Shown in pieces: positions 12,601-25,304 of a stretch of 64,000 bases of DNA. Made by a program: the position numbers and the translations under genes. Every line of letters begins with the position of its first letter. Position 1 is the stretch's first letter. The notes under the pieces are model-generated. The model searched no databases, had not been told where the DNA came from, and was given only the letters and a program-made list of their open reading frames with translations. The stretch comes from Argopecten irradians (Eukaryota; Mollusca; Bivalvia; Pectinida; Pectinidae): the NCBI RefSeq assembly GCF_041381155.1, contig NC_091144.1, positions 36,079,762-36,143,761 of the forward strand. The letters run 5' to 3'.

Positions 12601-12914
12601 AGGTCAAGACTGTGGTCGCTGTGGCACAGCGGATAATAAAAATAGTGTTCTTAAAATATAGGCAGCTCCCAGGCGTTATAGATACAGCTAGAGTAGTTAG
12701 ATTGGCCAATAGACTATGGTATTGATGAGATATTTTCTCTGCAGAATTCTAATACTAGATTATTATTAAGTTTGAAGCTAGAACAAAACTTAGCTATAAG
12801 AAGATATCGCTCAAATTGGCATTTTTTGACTTAAAATAAACATGTCATACTCCATGATATTATTATTTCAATTATATTTGCTCTTAGGACTTTGTTTTGT
12901 TTTTAATTTTCTAT

Positions 12915-13205
12915 GAACAACTGGCTGTGGTAAGTGCATGTTTATGAGAAACTGCGGCATGTTTCTATTAATAATAGTGGTATTGTATCTAACTGAAGCA
13001 TACAACCAAAGACACCTAACAGCTCATCCCACTCGTTCACATTATACAGGCGAACCAGTCGTCCCACTCCCGATATGCAGAACGTTGAGTAGGAGCTGAA
13101 ACTACCATTTTGATATTCTATGGTGTGTTAGGTGAATATGAATATGTTGTGTTTGGCCAGGGGAATATTTATGCTGAGTTCGGCCAGGGGAATACCATAG
13201 AAATT
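12915..13205 (-). repeat. SINE-like repeat, old diverged copy
   Basis: Carries family blocks GAAGCATAC, CAAAGACACCTAAC, GGCGAACCAGTCGTCCCACT, AAACTACCATTTT and GGCCAGGGGAATA, with many differences. GGCCAGGGGAATA occurs twice (about 13158 and 13184), a small internal duplication. The tail end is missing. Confidence 0.75.
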
Positions 13206-13209
13206 TATG

Positions 13210-14535
13210 TATAAGACCTCCCCCATGTGGACGAACATTCGACTATGGAAATCATTAACATTGATATGGATCATGTTTGGATTAGACAATGACGAAATAA
13301 TGGAGTAGTTCCTGCTTAAAATAAGGTACCATAGGTTACCATGGATTCAAATGATTGGTAGAACGGGTATTAGTTTGCCATTGACTTACAAGTCTAGTTC
13401 CCACAAAAACTAAATTGCATCTAACCCATCAGCTCTGAAACAATGATGTTGAATGGATCGAATGACTTCCGTCTGTTAACTGTCTGTGACCTTGACCCAA
13501 ACCGATATCTGAATTAAGTAGTGGCCGGGAATAGAAACACGATAACCCTTAAATACCACTGGACCAACGCTGGAAACGAAATCCCTCTGATTGGCTGGGA
13601 ACTGAAAAATGTGTGGTTTATGGCTACAAAGACACGATCTTATATATTACTTAAAATAGACACCAAATGTTTGTCTATTGTGTCGTTAATTCATTTTTGT
13701 ACGATACTCTTTCAGTCTTTCCTAGAATGTATTGTGATGATGAAAATATTATACAAAATGAGTCATTAACAAAAGAACGGGTTTAATTGTTAAGCTACAA
13801 TACAATTCAAGCGATCGATTTTTTCTAATTTATGCCAAAAATATCATAACAATTATACTTACATGTATTCACAACAAATCGAAATTGTGGCAATTATATG
13901 GTATCGCAAATTAATGCCACGATCAATAGAATTATATAAATACGAACAAACAGTAACCGTTAAATATCCACCGGGTTCCAATCAAGCTATAGCTAACTGA
14001 CTGAACATTTTTTTCTGGAAATTCCGTTTGCCAGTGACGAGACGAAGAAAGGCCTGTATTGCCGCTTTCTAAATATATTATTACAATTTGCATCTTACAA
14101 ATAGTTCAATTATCTTAACGGTGTGATTTTGTACCTGCTTTCGTAAGTGTTTGCAAAAAATTGGATACTCGCCAAAGTAAGACATATTTTTGGTTCCCTC
14201 TCCAGAGTTAATGAGTCGTTTTAAAGTGAAGTTAATACTTCTGCTTAGCACGCAGGATACAGTGAGGCGAAAAGATATTACCTAGCTGGTGTCAGTGCAT
14301 CTCAATATGGCAGCAATGAGATCATACAGTATAGAACTGTAGCAAAACGTTTGTTAGTAAGACGTTCGCCAAACCATTGGTGGAAAAGTTCGACTCTACG
14401 TGTTGATCTAAGTTAAGATATTGGTTAAAACTTTCTGGATCTAGGTAAAGATTTGCTGGATCTTTGTAAGGATCTTGTTTATGGTCTTGTATAGAATTTG
14501 CTAAATTTTGTTTGTGTTTGGCTATGGAAGATATA
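13210..14535. other. Non-coding stretch
   Basis: No gene, RNA or repeat that I can support. Confidence 0.4.
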
Positions 14536-14538
14536 TCC

Positions 14539-14627
14539 ACTACACACGTTGAACACCACATACATGGACGGCCGTCCACACATGACCTTAGCTGTTAATA
14601 AGACGTAATTTATCCAAACAAACAAAT
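14539..14627 (+). repeat. SINE-like repeat, 3'-end fragment with AAAC tail
   Basis: Includes CACCACATACATGGACGGCC, CATGACCTTAGCTGTTAATA and an AAACAAACAAAT tail. Only the last 90 bp of the family are present. Confidence 0.8.
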
Positions 14628-14629
14628 AA

Positions 14630-14785
14630 CTCAAATTCAAATTCATTTGCACACATATTTATACAAATATAAGTGGCATATAATGTGGCATTTGACCTAA
14701 TGCTTTTTAAATACAATGGACATTCATGAGCTGCGTTCATGTTTTGAACCAAAATCCCCTGCCAATGCTGATATTGAAAACTGGA
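14630..14785. repeat. Dispersed repeat, homologous to 19825-20015
   Basis: Shares CAAATTCAAATT, TTTGCACA, ACAAATATAA-TGGCATATA, GACCTAATG-TTTTTAAAT and AATGGACATTC with 19825-20015, in the same order and orientation. This copy lacks a stretch near its left side. Family unknown; it abuts the SINE tail at 14627. Confidence 0.75.
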
Positions 14786-14789
14786 GGGT

Positions 14790-16390
14790 CATTTGTAGAG
14801 AGTAATACAACATAACAGCACCCCAAGGTCGGTCAACACAGTCTAGATAATAGGGTTAACTGTAGAGTAGAACCTTTATTATCACTACGTACATTGGATA
14901 AGAGAATCTGACAACATCCCATTAATGGTCACGTTCTGGTGACCTTTCGAAATGGCCAATCAAATTGCTGCTGCCAGAATCTTGACTGGGGACGAATTAG
15001 TTTGAAAAAACTCTCGTGTTTGTAGTCATCTCGCCCAGAGATCACAACAAAGCTAAATATTTATGTATAGTGGGACGAAATGGCGTTTACAATTGATACA
15101 GAAAGTTGTAGAAAATGCATTTGATCTGAAGTACACGTGGTATACAGATCACCCGAGCATGACCCCTTATGGGTTCTTCTATTGAAGGTTAGAAGGATCT
15201 CTCTACTTTTGATTATCAAAATTTTCATAATGGTTACCATAATGTTTTACACAGTGGATATGCAATTCAACTTCATATACATTGTTTCATCAATTTTTAC
15301 TCATTTATCCCAGAAATTTCATATTTGCAATTGACTGGTCTAGCGTTTGATTTAGAAGAGTCTAAATGCGTCTTCAGCAAATTTCAAATTATAAATATTC
15401 AGTCTGTACAGACGTTAGATTACCTTTTTTATTCCTCAGTCTTTACACCAGATAATATGTGAGACTTTGAAATAGTTTGACTTATATTGGATGATGGTAA
15501 ATCAACATAAAGGATTCCATTTTGTGGATATGACCGTAGGTACGTTTATAGTGCGTTTCTGTGAAAACGTGTAAACACAATCTCAACCTTCATATGATAT
15601 TAAACTTATAATAATATAGAATATTAAAACGAATACTTTGCATTATTCATACATTCGTCTTATCTGATTTAGACACAGACTGGCCTCGTTTTAGCTACAA
15701 TGACGTAACCGGTGGACTTCATTGTTAAAGAACGTCAATTTCAAGTCACGAAATTGCACGACCATTATCATTTCCTTTTTACACCCGAGTGTGACTGCCA
15801 AGAAATAAAGCGAGACCTGAGGATACTTGATCCCGTTTTTGTTTTTATGAACAGACGACTGGCTGTTTTGAGTTAATCTTGTTCTGGCGCTCAAGTTGAG
15901 CCATCAAACATTTTAATCAAAGATTATCATGCAATAAAAACATCCGTACTCCCGACACCGTTATCCTGATCTAACTGTTACACACTTCTGTTTCGAACTT
16001 TGACCTTTCGTTATTCATTAGGCTAATAAAATCTTTGCTGACTTTAAAAACAAGTATAATCTTCTTTCTTGGTGCGATTTACTTTCTGTGTATCTATAAA
16101 GCGTTTTGTTCCATATTTTAATCTATCGAAATACCTCACTGCAGATATTTTCATTGACTTGTAAACTCTGTGTCGACTCTTTATCAATTAATCAAATGAC
16201 TTATAACTGACCTTCTGATTCTTTCAATCTTTAAATTGTTTGATGAATAGAATTAAATTGTTTTAACTCGTTATGCTGACCTCTCCGAACAAAACCATTT
16301 GTCCAGCACAAACGATATAAAAAGATAAAAACTCCACATTCAATGAACACAGATCACCCCGTTTATAAATCACAGAGTCAATTCTTTGAT
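14790..16390. other. Non-coding stretch
   Basis: No recognisable gene or repeat; short open frames only. Confidence 0.4.
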
Positions 16391-16399
16391 CACGTGATA

Positions 16400-16750
16400 T
16401 GATGATCACACAGTTAGCAATCAGACACAGGGATTTGTTATAAAACACATTCTGGACATAGTTAGAATTAGATTCAATCGTATATGGAGTGATGACTCGA
16501 CACGTATATGTCAAAATAGGGCCATCTCAAGTTTTACGTTCGAAATCATGATTGTGCGCGCCTATGTTCAAACCAGAATATTGAATATGAATATAGGTAC
16601 AGATGTAGCAATCAGGCACAGTGAGTGGTCATTCACTCATTCTGAACATATTTAGAACTATATTTAACCTTATACAAGTATACATCAAGACAAAGGCAAC
16701 TCAAGTTTAACCTTAAAACCATGATAACGCATATGTTAAAACAAAAATAT
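16400..16750. repeat. Diverged two-copy tandem repeat, about 200 bp
   Basis: The order 'TAGCAATCAG.CACAG', 'CATTCTG.ACATA.TTAGAA', 'CTCAAGTTT.ACGTT' and 'ATATTGA.TATG' around 16415-16590 recurs at 16605-16755. Strong divergence suggests an old duplication. Confidence 0.65.
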
Positions 16751-16759
16751 TGATTTTTT

Positions 16760-17780
16760 CCCCCATATAATTCATGAAAAATGAACTTTTGTACTTTCTC
16801 AACTGTCAAAGTTTCTGGAATGTCGTTTGTCGTATTTGAAGTCTAGATATGACTCTTATCATGCATCTGTTTGTAACAAGAGTATAAAGATAATCCGATT
16901 TTTCAACATGACCAAGACTGTTCTTCTCTAAACGAAACCGCCCAAAATTGGGCAAATTCCCAATTGGAGATTACAGTGCTTTATTGAAAACAAAATGCGT
17001 GTTTATAAAATTTGATGTTCGTAACGTCGCCACAACTGCTCTTGGCCATGAATCACGAGAAAGCAGTCTCTTCTGCCTTATGGGAGAAGGTCAACGCCCT
17101 TAATCAATTTCATTAAAACGTCTGGCCAAACTCTTTATCATTAAGAAGATGTTTAAACTTTTAATTTGGCAAAAGAAATCCTTTCATCTAACACTGGCTT
17201 CTCTTATACATGTATATATGTGTAATTATTAGATTTATAAAACATAAGTAATTGACCAGTACCCTTTATACAAACTGTAGCATAAAAAGGTAAAAAACAA
17301 TAATAATTGGACTCAATATGGAACATTTAACTAGTTGATATTATGACATACATTTAGATGTTTTACGGAGAGTGAAAATAGAACGAAAGATCAAAGGTCG
17401 ATATTTTCCAAAGTAGAGCACATGTCGACGTTATCAGATTTTCGACGTCGGGAATCTGTTTATAACTTAAAGATGAAAACATTTCGAATCCAAAATGATC
17501 CAAAAATTATCATGCACGATATGAGATTGCCCCGGCGGAAGCGGTCACAATTTTCGCCGTACATGATACTACGCCTAGCGTATTGACGGGGTCGTGGAGT
17601 GTTCATGACGTATAGGAAGCTATTAAAACGGATTATAGAGAAAGACGAATGTTCGATTGATGTCTTAAGGAATTTAAAGTACTTTAAAATGATATCGTTT
17701 ATCTATAATTAGTAACAGCTCCCCTGCCAGCAACTTCGACCTTGAAGGGGAAATTGATATTAAAAAGTAATGTTTATTTC
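16760..17780. other. Non-coding stretch
   Basis: Nothing recognised beyond a short inverted repeat at about 16940-16966 (CCAAAATTGGG and CCCAATTGG). Confidence 0.4.
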
Positions 17781-17784
17781 ATTG

Positions 17785-17863
17785 CATTGTACAAAATACC
17801 ATGCCAGTAGGATGCATATGGGTTCATCATAACTACATGATACTTATGTTAATCAATAAATGA
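17785..17863. repeat. Unit 1 of a dispersed triplicated segment
   Basis: TACAAAATACCATGCCAGTA and GGATGCATATG here correspond to 18503-18590 and 19110-19185. The three units are separated by SINE copies and other DNA. Confidence 0.65.
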
Positions 17864-18290
17864 TTTGTTTGTTTGATTAATTAACGTCCTATTAACAGCT
17901 ATGGTCATGTAAGGACGGCCTCCCATGTATGCGGTGTGTTGCGTGTATGTTGTGCGAGGTGCGTGTTTTGGGAGACTGCGGTAAATTCATGTTATGTCTT
18001 CTTGTATAGTGGAACTATTGCCCTTTTTATAGTGCTATATCACTGAAGCATGCCGCCGAAGACACCAAGCAACACACCCCACCCGGTCACATTATACTGA
18101 CAACGGGCGAACCAGTCGTCCCACTCCCCGTTTGCTGAGCGCTAAGCAGGAGCAGAAACTACCACTTTTATAGACTTTGGTGTGTCTCGGCCAGGGGACA
18201 GAACCCAGAGCCTTCCTCACAGGGGCGAACGCTCAACGCAAGGCCAAAAGTGAGGCGGTGCCAAGGAAGGCATTAGGAAAGATAAAATAT
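17864..18290 (-). repeat. SINE-like repeat, nearly full length
   Basis: Plus strand reads TTGTTTGTTTGATTAATTAA, AACGTCCTATTAACAGC, GGTGTGTTGCGTG, GGCGAACCAGTCGTCCCACT, GTGTCTCGGCCAGGGGACAG and AAGGCATTAGGAAAGATAAA. It lacks the CCTGCAGG 5' terminus. The tRNA-like region is intact in appearance. Confidence 0.93.
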
Positions 18291-18323
18291 AATAACGAAA
18301 ATACTATTGATATTTCATCTTTC

Positions 18324-18512
18324 GTTTGTTTGTTTGTTTGATTAAATTAACGTCCTATTAACAATCAGGGCCATGTAAGGACGGCCTCCCATGTATGCGG
18401 TGTGTTGCGTGAATAAAATGCGTGTTTTGTGGGGCTGTGGTATGTTGGTATTATGCATTCTTGTATAGTGGACATATTGCCCTTTTTATAGTGCTATATC
18501 ACCGTATCATAC
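18324..18512 (-). repeat. SINE-like repeat, 5'-truncated copy
   Basis: From TTTGTTTGTTTGATTAAA through GGACGGCCTCCCATGTATGC to GCCCTTTTTATAGTGCTATA. It sits in the same relative place, between units 1 and 2 of the triplicated flank, as the copy just before it. Confidence 0.88.
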
Positions 18513-18600
18513 AAAATGCTATGTCAGTAACATGCATATGCGTGCGTCATAACAAACGCTTGATATCTAAATGTAATAAATAATAAAAATATGATAAAAA
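18503..18600. repeat. Unit 2 of the dispersed triplicated segment
   Basis: ATACAAAATGCTATGTCAGT and ATGCATATGCGTGCGTCAT resemble unit 1 (17785); the trailing AATAAATAATAAAAATATGA resembles unit 3 (19110). Confidence 0.6.
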
Positions 18601-19104
18601 AATGATATCACATCTCTCAAAGTTTATATTAAGATAAAAAATAATTTTTCTTTATTCTACTGTGTGTCTGTTAAATGTCGATGAGGTGTAGAAGGCGTAG
18701 AGTAAAGTTGAGTAGAAGTCAAATGCTGAGTTGTAGTTTCAGTACTTTATTCCGCATGACAAAATATGGCCAAGTACTCATGGTCGAGTACTGGGGGAAG
18801 TTGACAATATAAAATGGTTTCGGTGGCGTTTATATAGCCCTACATGTTTGTGTTGAGTAATATCTATAAATCAATGTTAATCACAGAATCCTTCTAAGTT
18901 ACATCAAAATGCTGACCATTAGCAGACATGATAAATCATAGTCATGTGTAACTGTTGGGTTAAATAGTTTTCATCAATGTCTCGACAACATGTTACGCGA
19001 CACGACGACAGGTCCCTAAGGCTAGGCCACATGTACAGACATGGGTTAAAGATATGTACAGTTTACAAATAATATATTTAAATTAAACTTTTCCCTATAA
19101 TACC

Positions 19105-19230
19105 ACATTATCATTGTATTATACAAAGTACTTTATCAGTAGGATGGATAACTTACACTTGTTATGTAAATTAATAAATAAGAAATATGATAACAACAGC
19201 ACTATTAACATTACATCTTTAATATTTTGC
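19105..19230. repeat. Unit 3 of the dispersed triplicated segment
   Basis: ATACAAAGTACTTTATCAGT and AGGATGGATAA, followed by AATAAATAAGAAATATGATAA and ATTACATCTTTAAT, match units 1 and 2 and the sequence at 18300-18322. Diverged. Confidence 0.55.
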
Positions 19231-19824
19231 CTCACAATGTATTCTCATTTCACGGTCACTTTTGGTATCATTGATATTGCACAAACGTTAAAAGATAATA
19301 ACAAATTAGGCTTCTTGGTGAAAGATTTATAGAAAACTTTCCACTTAATTCTTCAAACTCCAAATGGTCTTAAAATAATGTACTAATATGCATTCACAAC
19401 ATTTACAAATGTTTAAAATCTTCATAATTCGTCATCATCCAAACATTCTTAAGCTTCTGACAAATGTTAAAGTAACCATTTTTAATTTGTTTGCTTTATT
19501 ATTCTGAGCGTGTCAGTCTTCATATTAGCTATTGAAATAGAAGAAATCATATCTAAACAATTTAGAGAAGCATTTCATAATACGACGCCAAGGTACTGGT
19601 CTGACGCTTTTCTTTTTTTAGTTATTCCAGCCTTAGAATGATTTATAGCAAATGCTTCTCTAAATAGAGAGGTTATTTCTAGTCCTGTTATCGTTGAATC
19701 TCTTTGAAATGTACACGCGGATATGTAACAACAAAGGCTAATACATAGATCGTTGAAGGTATATCAAGTGATTCTGTTCCTAGCCAAGGTAATATTATTA
19801 ATATCGTTCGGCCCTAACACTTTC

Positions 19825-20015
19825 AAATAACTCAAATTCAAATTATTTATTGCGTTAAGTTATCTTACTGATTTGCACAAATATAACTGGCATATACAAG
19901 ATGTTGCACTCCATATGGACCTAATGATTTTTAAATCTAATGGACATTCGTGTGTTTCAAAAGTCATGTTACGAATCAAAGTCCCAAATGCCTGCCAGTA
20001 CTAAACTGATACTTT
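19825..20015. repeat. Dispersed repeat, homologous to 14630-14785
   Basis: The longer of two copies. It includes AAATTATTTATTGCGTTAAG and the shared GGCATATA, GACCTAATGATTTTTAAAT and AATGGACATTC blocks. No ORF. Family unknown. Confidence 0.75.
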
Positions 20016-20019
20016 CTTT

Positions 20020-22610
20020 GATGAGCCGAAGTAAATGATACAAAAGAAGCTTATGACTACTGCATAGGAATGCATTGGAAACTATACACGGAGCACGACA
20101 AATCGGGAACACCATACGCATGTCACGTGATTTGTTGTGATACTAGGTCACCGATTGTGATCAGAATAGGCGTTTTAGGATAAGCTAAAAACAGATAACA
20201 GTTTGACTTCACCGTTCGACCTATTATTTCTGTTTCTTTGAATGTCGTTTTATCTTTTCAATTCCACGGTGTAGTGTGTCAGCCATGTATATCATAAATT
20301 AAAGTCAAATGGAGATGTATCGGGTGTCTATTTAATCTAAAGTCACTGTTAATTGGTTCCCTCTTTGTGACCTCATAGGTCCTAGTGTTAAGTGTTTATA
20401 ATTGAAATTACCAAAAACATCTACCTCATAAAACAGACGAACTTCAAAGAGTATTACCAAGCAAGAATTCCCAATTCCGCCCAATCGATCCCACACAAAT
20501 TTAGTCGTTGTTCAAGAGACTCCGTGGTACAAATGTGCCTTTAGTATCGTCCCGATCCAACGATAAACTGCCATATGTTATAAAGTAACGAAGATTAAAT
20601 ACCTTTAGCAGAAATACACTGAAAACTGATATCAATTCCCCTTTGATACCTAGTTGTCTTTTTTCGTTTGACACAACTCTAAAGAAGACTTTTATCGCTA
20701 AATTAAGTCACACATTTATCACAACAAAATTAGATGATAAAAACAGATGCCTGAACGCCTAAATTTAAAAGGCGATAATTCGATACAAAAATGAACCTCA
20801 CGATTGTATAATTAATTACCGTAATCAATCACTTGATATTGTAAACATCAATACTATCTATTATAAAGTTTAACTTTGACCTGGTTTGTAGATAAAGAAC
20901 ATAAGCTAATTGATATGACCTTTTTGTATCCGGAACATTCCGATCTCATAGCCTCTCCCTGTGTCCAATTTAGTGCTAATACACTAAGAGGCACTGTTTC
21001 TAATTGTGCGCGACCTTTTGTAAGTAGACTACACGTATACAGACTAATCAAGGACACACTGCTACCTAAAATAGACATATATGCTTTTCTAATACTGCAA
21101 ACGTACTTATTGTAGTGGTAGTTTTATTTCAGCAGAAGTTTTATTATAACAGTAGTTTTATTTTAGCAGTAGCTACTTTTAGCGCCGACAGAGCATAAAC
21201 GATACTCATCAGTTGAACAATAACTGATACTTATATATGTCTTATTTAAACAACAATATACATAATACATAAAATACCCAAAAGCAATGAATACAATTTG
21301 CGAAAAAGACCAAAATCGCGAAAAAAACATCAATCAATCCATCCCCCATTTCCCACCTTATGAGTCAAAGGTACTCTAATTATTCGATATTACACTTTAT
21401 CCTCAATATCCAAAGATAATTTGGGCGTGTGGAGTTGCAAACGTAGCAAAAGCGACACTACACAGCTTATTCAATATGGAGTGTACTCTTTTGAGTCGTT
21501 CGTTCAGGTAGTTGTGTTTGAAGCTTGATCTTTCGCTTCCAATGCCAAGCGTCCGCCCTGATAGGAATGTAGCCAAATTAACCTTCATCTCAGACTGTAC
21601 TTTAAACAAATGAGTGCGGATATACAAAATAAACGCTAGCTACCCATTCAGAAATGAATTGCATGATTCACATTCACAATTCATTTCAGAACTGCCATGG
21701 TGACCAAATTCACATAGAATTCAAACCGAATCCTGAATATATTAACAAATATTCCGGGGTGATAAAAGAACATTTCACGCCTCGCTGATTTGCCTGGTCT
21801 GGTTAGCGATAAGATGAGTTACGGTTAATCTATTGTATGCTAGTTCCTGACGGTTCTTATCATTATCTGGGTTTGCGTAACTACTTTATCCAGTAAGGTT
21901 CCGGGGTTATCACAAAGTGATACCAGCGAAGATCCAGCATTCCTTTTATCGACTGAAAACCTCACTAAATACTGGAGATCAGCTATAAATGAAACTAGCT
22001 TAATCAGATGTTAGTTAAAAAATAACACATCACTGCATTCAACAGTTGAAACAATTCAATTGGGCGTAAAATCCAATCAATAGTTTGTCCTGGTCAGGAT
22101 CGTGAAAGATGCAGGCGCAAATAACCAATAAACCACATCAAAGGGTGGTGGTTACACGGATATGCTTTAATACATTTCCGGGATTTCTGTTATCTACATT
22201 TGAGACATTATGAGCTATTTCGTCGGGTACTTGGTGGACTAAACAGCAAACCTACAATAAATTATAAAAAGTTCTCGACAAGCAAGTTACATCACAAATC
22301 ACTTGTGGTTCTAAAAAAAGAACTTAACAAAAATGTATTCAATTTCACAAACCGTATAATTCCAAAACTGCTAAATAACTATATTTTCCAAATGATCTAG
22401 GAACTATAATAGGTACATATCAACATATCGATAGTCTGTAGAATGACATCAGAAGAATAAATTTTGAATTGTCTTTTTCATACTGTTTCTTAATCAGTGT
22501 CAATTTGATTGATCACATGTCAACTATAGCAATGCTGACCAAAGTGGCTGACTTTCAGAAATAATGAAAGGATTCAAATGCATCATACATTATCTTGTCT
22601 ATGATTTATG
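20020..22610. other. Non-coding stretch
   Basis: Only short open frames with no recognised domains. No repeat structure seen. Confidence 0.4.
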
Positions 22611-22618
22611 TCTCATAC

Positions 22619-22725
22619 ATGGTTAGAAATATGTGAAAACTCATGTCTTAGATATGGTTAGAAATATGTGAAAACTCATGTCTTAGATATGGTTAGAAAT
22701 ATGTGAAAACTTATGTCTCAGATAT
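22619..22725. repeat. 35-bp tandem repeat, three copies
   Basis: ATGGTTAGAAATATGTGAAA plus ACTCATGTCTTAGAT occurs three times in a row with one or two changes in the last copy; a partial copy (TTATGTCTCATAC) precedes it. Confidence 0.93.
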
Positions 22726-22729
22726 AGGT

Positions 22730-24780
22730 ATTATAATCATCTGTCAATACAGATTCAATATATATTCAACATATAAATATATATATATTGACAAATGAAT
22801 ATTATTAATAAAACTTCTGATGTGATATAGCCCTAAAATTAATACCAAGAGACAGATGTCGTATCTGCGTTTTCTGGTTAGAAACAGTAAAAGAATCCTA
22901 TAGAAGTGTATACTTTAAACTAAACTTTCTTCCGCGGAAACTAAATTTCGTAATTTCCGTTTTAAAACATTTTCGTGGAGGTTAAATATCACGGATTTAA
23001 AATTGAATGGAAATACATTTGAATTCAATTATGCAAGAATTGTGGAAGATAATAAGTCGTGGAGATGAACTATCGCGAATTTACCTTGATTGCGAAATTC
23101 ACGAAAATAAATCGCACACGAAAGAAAGTTGGTTTACAGTAGCTCTGCTTAAGATGACTAATTAAGATAATATGTAAGTAGTTTGTATCCGTCACACAGT
23201 CGCTATATGTATAACATATCCCCTGATTATATAGTAATAAAGTAATACTGATCAAGAGGAAAACTTGACAGTAACACATCTGTATATACCATAGCATGAT
23301 TTTTGATGACTCAGCTAATCTAGATTTAGGTAAAAGGACGTTCATACTTTGCTTATTCACGGAAGTTAAGGTTCTAATGGTTATCAGGTAATGACGTTTC
23401 CTTTATCAGAGAAATAGACGAGTATTTTAATCCCCCATTAAAAACCCATGTACATTGTTGTCATGATTTTGTACAACTGTATATTAGATTACTTAACTGA
23501 AACTGGAAGATTTGTCTAGAGTTTTTTCTATGGTTGATGGGTTGGGGAGATATACACTAAAGCTATGTTTACTGTAAAATTATGTTTTTGTTGCAAAACT
23601 GTACCATACCGGATTTGTTTGGAGATGGCTAAAATAGACTTTGCCTGATGCCAAATCTATTTCGGTTTTTTGTTGTTGTTTTTTTTTTGTAATGAAATTT
23701 GTTGAAATTGACAATAAATATTTAGTGAAAGTTTAATGAATGTTACATGAATGCTTAAAATCGGTATTTTTTTTACAAAATCATAACAAGCCACGAATGA
23801 GTAAAGTATTACCTCTACCGTGGAAAATCTTCTACTCTCATCTGAGCTGCTAAAGAAATGTTGATATATGACAAGTTTTTTGTAGTTTGTATGTGGAGCG
23901 GCGTTTCTGGGCCAAAAAAAAACCGTACTCGTCATTACCACAACTTATTTTGGCTAATTGGATTAGCTGCATGGCCTATGTAACCTTGAAGCTATTTTGA
24001 CTTCCCAATTATGTATATTTATGACTTCATCATGCTGTAATCCCGTAAAACATCCATTTATCCTGCTTGTTTTTCACTGAAAGTTAACTTGTTGATAACA
24101 GATCACATAATTCCACTACCTTTTATCAAATTTCTTTAAAAATAGCTTTTTGCTAGTAAATTTTATCTTTCTATAGACTCATATACAGTACATATATGTG
24201 TTATAGGTCTCCCATCTAAATGAAAAGATGATCTGATTTATATTCATCTCCTCTGTCCTCACGGCCTATCATGACCTCTGCTGATTTGAGATACTGTGTC
24301 TGCCGACCGTTATGAGACCGTAGCGGTCCTTATCAGGTTGACCACGATAGCACACTAACTAGATGATGTTTTTTTTATCCAGGCGTTCCGTTTATCGACT
24401 ATTCAGATTAACAGATTGCTTGATAAAACAGCATGGTTCAGAAAGCCACACACGTTTTTGAGGTAGGTAAAAAGTTTCAGCTATGTACCTTTACACCAGC
24501 AAACTTTTTTATTCTGATTTTGTGAAAGATACCGAACTAACACTGACTGTTATCACTATGCCGCCATTCATTTTACAATTAAGACAAATTAACACGTTAT
24601 CTGAACAGTGTGTCTTAGTTACCGTGTTAATTACCCATATTGGCAGATTCAGCTGATTTTGTTGCACTTTATGAGTTTTTTCATCCCTTCCATCAACACT
24701 ATTAGCTTTCTGTTTAACATTTTAAAGAAAGAAAGCGACAGAGAGAAAAGATATGTATAATCAGTGCATACATAGATATA
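22730..24780. other. Non-coding stretch
   Basis: Contains a weak repeat-like block at about 22920-23115 (TTTCGTAATTTCCG ... ATCGCGAATTTACC ... GCGAAATTCACGAAAATAAA), which resembles sequence common in mollusc repeats. A T-rich run lies at 23665-23690. No gene seen. Confidence 0.4.
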
Positions 24781-24786
24781 AATATG

Positions 24787-25300
24787 GGCCTAGTTTCGCG
24801 AACATTCCTTAATGATGCTCCACCGCCGACAAATAGTATTTTTTCCACTATCAAAAACAGGAGCAGACGATTTAGTATTTTTCTTCAGTTACAAAACTAC
24901 TTACTTTACACCGTTACCACCATTGAAAAGTTTGAGCTTCTAATTCTACGTCAAGTCAAAAATATGAAAAATAATTAATTGCATCCCGAAAAAATCCCGA
25001 CGCACTATATCCTATATGGAATGAAGTACTGATTGCGCATGCACAAAATGCAAAATGAAAAGAAAAAAAAATTTGTGTTAATTAGACATACATACACACG
25101 ATTGAACACCAATTATTGTTCAAATAATGAATATCATTTATGCTCTGTCGGCGGTGTAGCATCTTTAACTTTTAAAGATATCTTAACTTAAAATTTAAGG
25201 AAGGCTCCTTAACTTTTGTTACAGAAATGCTTTCCTATGAGAAATTTTAAGATAAGAAATTCCTTCCTTCAAGCTAAAGGATATTCATAAAACTTGGCCC
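24787..25300. mobile_element. Composite non-autonomous DNA transposon
   Basis: Outer ends GGGCCTAGTTTCGCGAACAT (left) and the complement of ATGAATATCC-like sequence ending AACTTGGCCCA (right) form imperfect inverted repeats. Inside, a unit of about 360 bp is bounded by TGATGCTCCACCGCCGACAA (24812) and GTCGGCGGTGTAGCATCTTT (25148). The inner unit is flanked by TTAA on both sides. No transposase frame is present. Related copies lie at 56703-58020 and, inner unit only, at 42180-42375 and 43027-43290. Confidence 0.75.
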
Positions 25301-25304
25301 AGGT

